Shown here piece by piece: positions 5,785 through 6,596 of a DNA stretch of 6,596 nt. Source of the DNA: an uncultured Methylococcaceae bacterium. GTDB lineage: Bacteria > Pseudomonadota > Gammaproteobacteria > Methylococcales > Methylomonadaceae. The translations under genes and the position numbers were made by a program. The notes beneath the pieces are model-generated. The model searched no databases, had not been told where the DNA came from, and worked only from the letters and a program-made list of their open reading frames with translations. The stretch spans positions 1-6,596 of the forward strand of contig CAJAHC010000462.1 of the NCBI GenBank assembly GCA_903939355.1, in the 5' to 3' direction. Numbering within the stretch: position 1 is the first letter of the stretch; the number at the start of each line of letters is the position of its first letter.

Positions 5785-6068
5785 ATTGGACTTACGAAGC
5801 CGAACGATGGCTACATGAGATTCATACCTACATCGCAATTGATAGCCCTAAATCTGCAAACCAAGTAATTGCCGGTATTTATAAAAAAGCACAATTGCTT
5901 AAAGATTTTCCGGAAATCGGTTATCAATACCGAACCGAACCGGAAGGTGACATTCGTATTCTGCTCTATGGGCATTACCGCATAGCTTATCTGATAAAAT
6001 CCCAACAAAAGATCGACATTTTGGGTGTATTCCATGGTGCCATGGCTATTGAAAACTACCTTATGTAA
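5772..6068 (+). CDS. ParE/RelE-family toxin of the second module
   Basis: A 98-residue RelE/ParE superfamily protein. The pattern is clear: WTYEAERWLHEIHTYIA at the start, the SPKSANQ segment opening the second helix, PEIGYQ, then GHYRIAYLI and the terminal strand with IDILGVFHGAMAIENYL. It has the same fold family as the toxin at 2271-2576 but is clearly diverged, so this is not a recent duplication. The start ATG lies 13 bases inside the antitoxin gene, with no good Shine-Dalgarno sequence, which points to coupling with the antitoxin. Whether it acts on gyrase (ParE) or on mRNA (RelE) cannot be told from sequence. It is full length with an intact C-terminus, and 76 bases separate it from the methyltransferase start. 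Confidence 0.87.
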   Translation: MAILNWTYEAERWLHEIHTYIAIDSPKSANQVIAGIYKKAQLLKDFPEIGYQYRTEPEGDIRILLYGHYRIAYLIKSQQKIDILGVFHGAMAIENYLM

Positions 6069-6072
6069 TTTG

Positions 6073-6114
6073 TAGGTTTTTGACATTGACAGCACATAAA
6101 ACCTAACATCAAAT
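6073..6114 (+). promoter_or_regulatory. Candidate promoter and operator of the methyltransferase gene
   Basis: In the 76-base gap before the methyltransferase, TAGGTTTT (6073-6080) and AAAACCTA (6098-6105) form a perfect 8-bp inverted repeat. Inside it lie two perfect -35 hexamers, TTGACA at 6080-6085 and again at 6086-6091. The second has a moderate -10, TCAAAT (6109-6114), at 17-base spacing. A protein bound to the dyad would cover the -35 region and block transcription. The AT-rich stem has a 17-base loop and no T-run, so it is a poor terminator. This would let the methyltransferase be expressed apart from the upstream genes. Confidence 0.45.
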
Positions 6115-6144
6115 AAATCCCCGTAACACACAAACGGAACAGCT

Positions 6145-6596
6145 ATGAGCACCACTGATAAAAACCGCAACCGCCTAATCGCTTTATTAAAAGAACTCTT
6201 CCAGTTAGATCAGCCTGAGCTGGATTTTGGTCTTTACAAAATCATGCATGCCAAGAGCGTTCAAATCACAAAGTTTCTGGAAAGCGATCTGCTCAAGGAA
6301 ATTGAACTGGCTTTTGGACAGTTTGACGAACATTGTGCCGCTGTAGCCAAAGCCAACTATGAAGAAGCCATCGAGCAAGCCAAAAAGTTTGGCGCACCCA
6401 ATCCCGAAGAAACCGAAGGTGTTAAAGAAGCCAAAAGTGCTTACGAAAATGCAAAAGACAGTGGCAATGCTGAAAGCGAAATTTATGATCATCTATACCG
6501 CTTTTTTGAGCGTTATTACGACAGCGGTGACTTTATGTCACGGCGTTATTATGCCCGTGAAAGTGACAGTCGCGCCGCACCCTACTCGGTTAGATC
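6145..6596 (+). CDS. DNA methyltransferase, type III Mod-like, N-terminal part (cut by window end)
   Basis: An open frame from ATG 6145 to the right edge, 150 codons with no stop. GGA at 6136-6138 lies six bases upstream of the start. The beginning (NRLIALLKELFQLDQ, then ELDFGLYKIM and QITKFLESDLL) and the later YDHLYRFFERYYDSGDF and RRYYARES segments are typical of large site-specific adenine methyltransferases related to type III Mod proteins. There they form the N-terminal region ahead of the S-adenosylmethionine and DPPY catalytic motifs. Those motifs are not in the window, so catalytic competence cannot be judged. Residues about 53-110 are helical and charged (many Ala, Glu and Lys). The expected role is to mark host DNA, with the SNF2 ATPase and a partner encoded further right acting on unmarked DNA. 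This frame is easy to overlook because it has no stop within the window. Confidence 0.85.
   Translation, partial: MSTTDKNRNRLIALLKELFQLDQPELDFGLYKIMHAKSVQITKFLESDLLKEIELAFGQFDEHCAAVAKANYEEAIEQAKKFGAPNPEETEGVKEAKSAYENAKDSGNAESEIYDHLYRFFERYYDSGDFMSRRYYARESDSRAAPYSVR

Noticed and set aside
6205..6492. 95-codon minus-strand open frame at the right end
   Set aside because: Phe-rich shadow of the methyltransferase frame, which is open to the window edge and matches a known family.
1..6596. CRISPR array
   Set aside because: No series of identical repeats separated by similar-length unique spacers exists; the repeats seen are diverged and irregularly spaced.

Overview
The window looks like an accessory (defence-island) region of a gammaproteobacterium. 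The protein style and moderate GC suggest a methanotroph-like or related environmental lineage, but nothing in the window fixes the taxon. There are no rRNA, tRNA or housekeeping genes.

Left part (1-2016). Only one gene is convincing here, a small KTSC-domain protein (521-832) with a strong ribosome binding site. The rest, about 520 bases before it and almost 1.2 kb after it, carries no supportable gene. The downstream stretch is full of inverted repeats: a very long, repeatedly interrupted hairpin (1593-1707, 38 paired positions), a perfect dyad of DnaA-box sequences (1342-1364), several abutting small hairpins, a GC-rich patch (about 1040-1310), and a diverged direct repeat (1544-1577 and 1843-1878) bracketing the long hairpin. 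This may be the remains of a mobile or replication-related element, or the scar where the island inserted.

Right part (2017-6596). All genes are on the + strand and tightly packed: an RHH antitoxin and ParE/RelE toxin pair (2017-2576), a 22-codon mini-ORF bridging to the next gene (2577-2645), a 970-residue SNF2/DEAH-type ATPase (2642-5554), a second, different antitoxin plus ParE-like toxin pair (5599-6068), and the first 150 codons of a large DNA methyltransferase resembling type III Mod-like enzymes (6145 to the right edge). Stops and starts overlap or abut (ATGA, TAAATG, ATGA, a 13-base overlap), so most of the cluster is probably translated as coupled units. The methyltransferase may have its own promoter and operator in the 76-base gap before it.

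Working model: the SNF2 ATPase and the methyltransferase are the first part of a multi-gene restriction/phage-defence system. It resembles type III restriction-modification and has the SNF2-plus-methylase layout of class 1 DISARM. The two toxin-antitoxin modules could guard against loss of the cluster. The nuclease or other effector, if present, must lie beyond the right edge.
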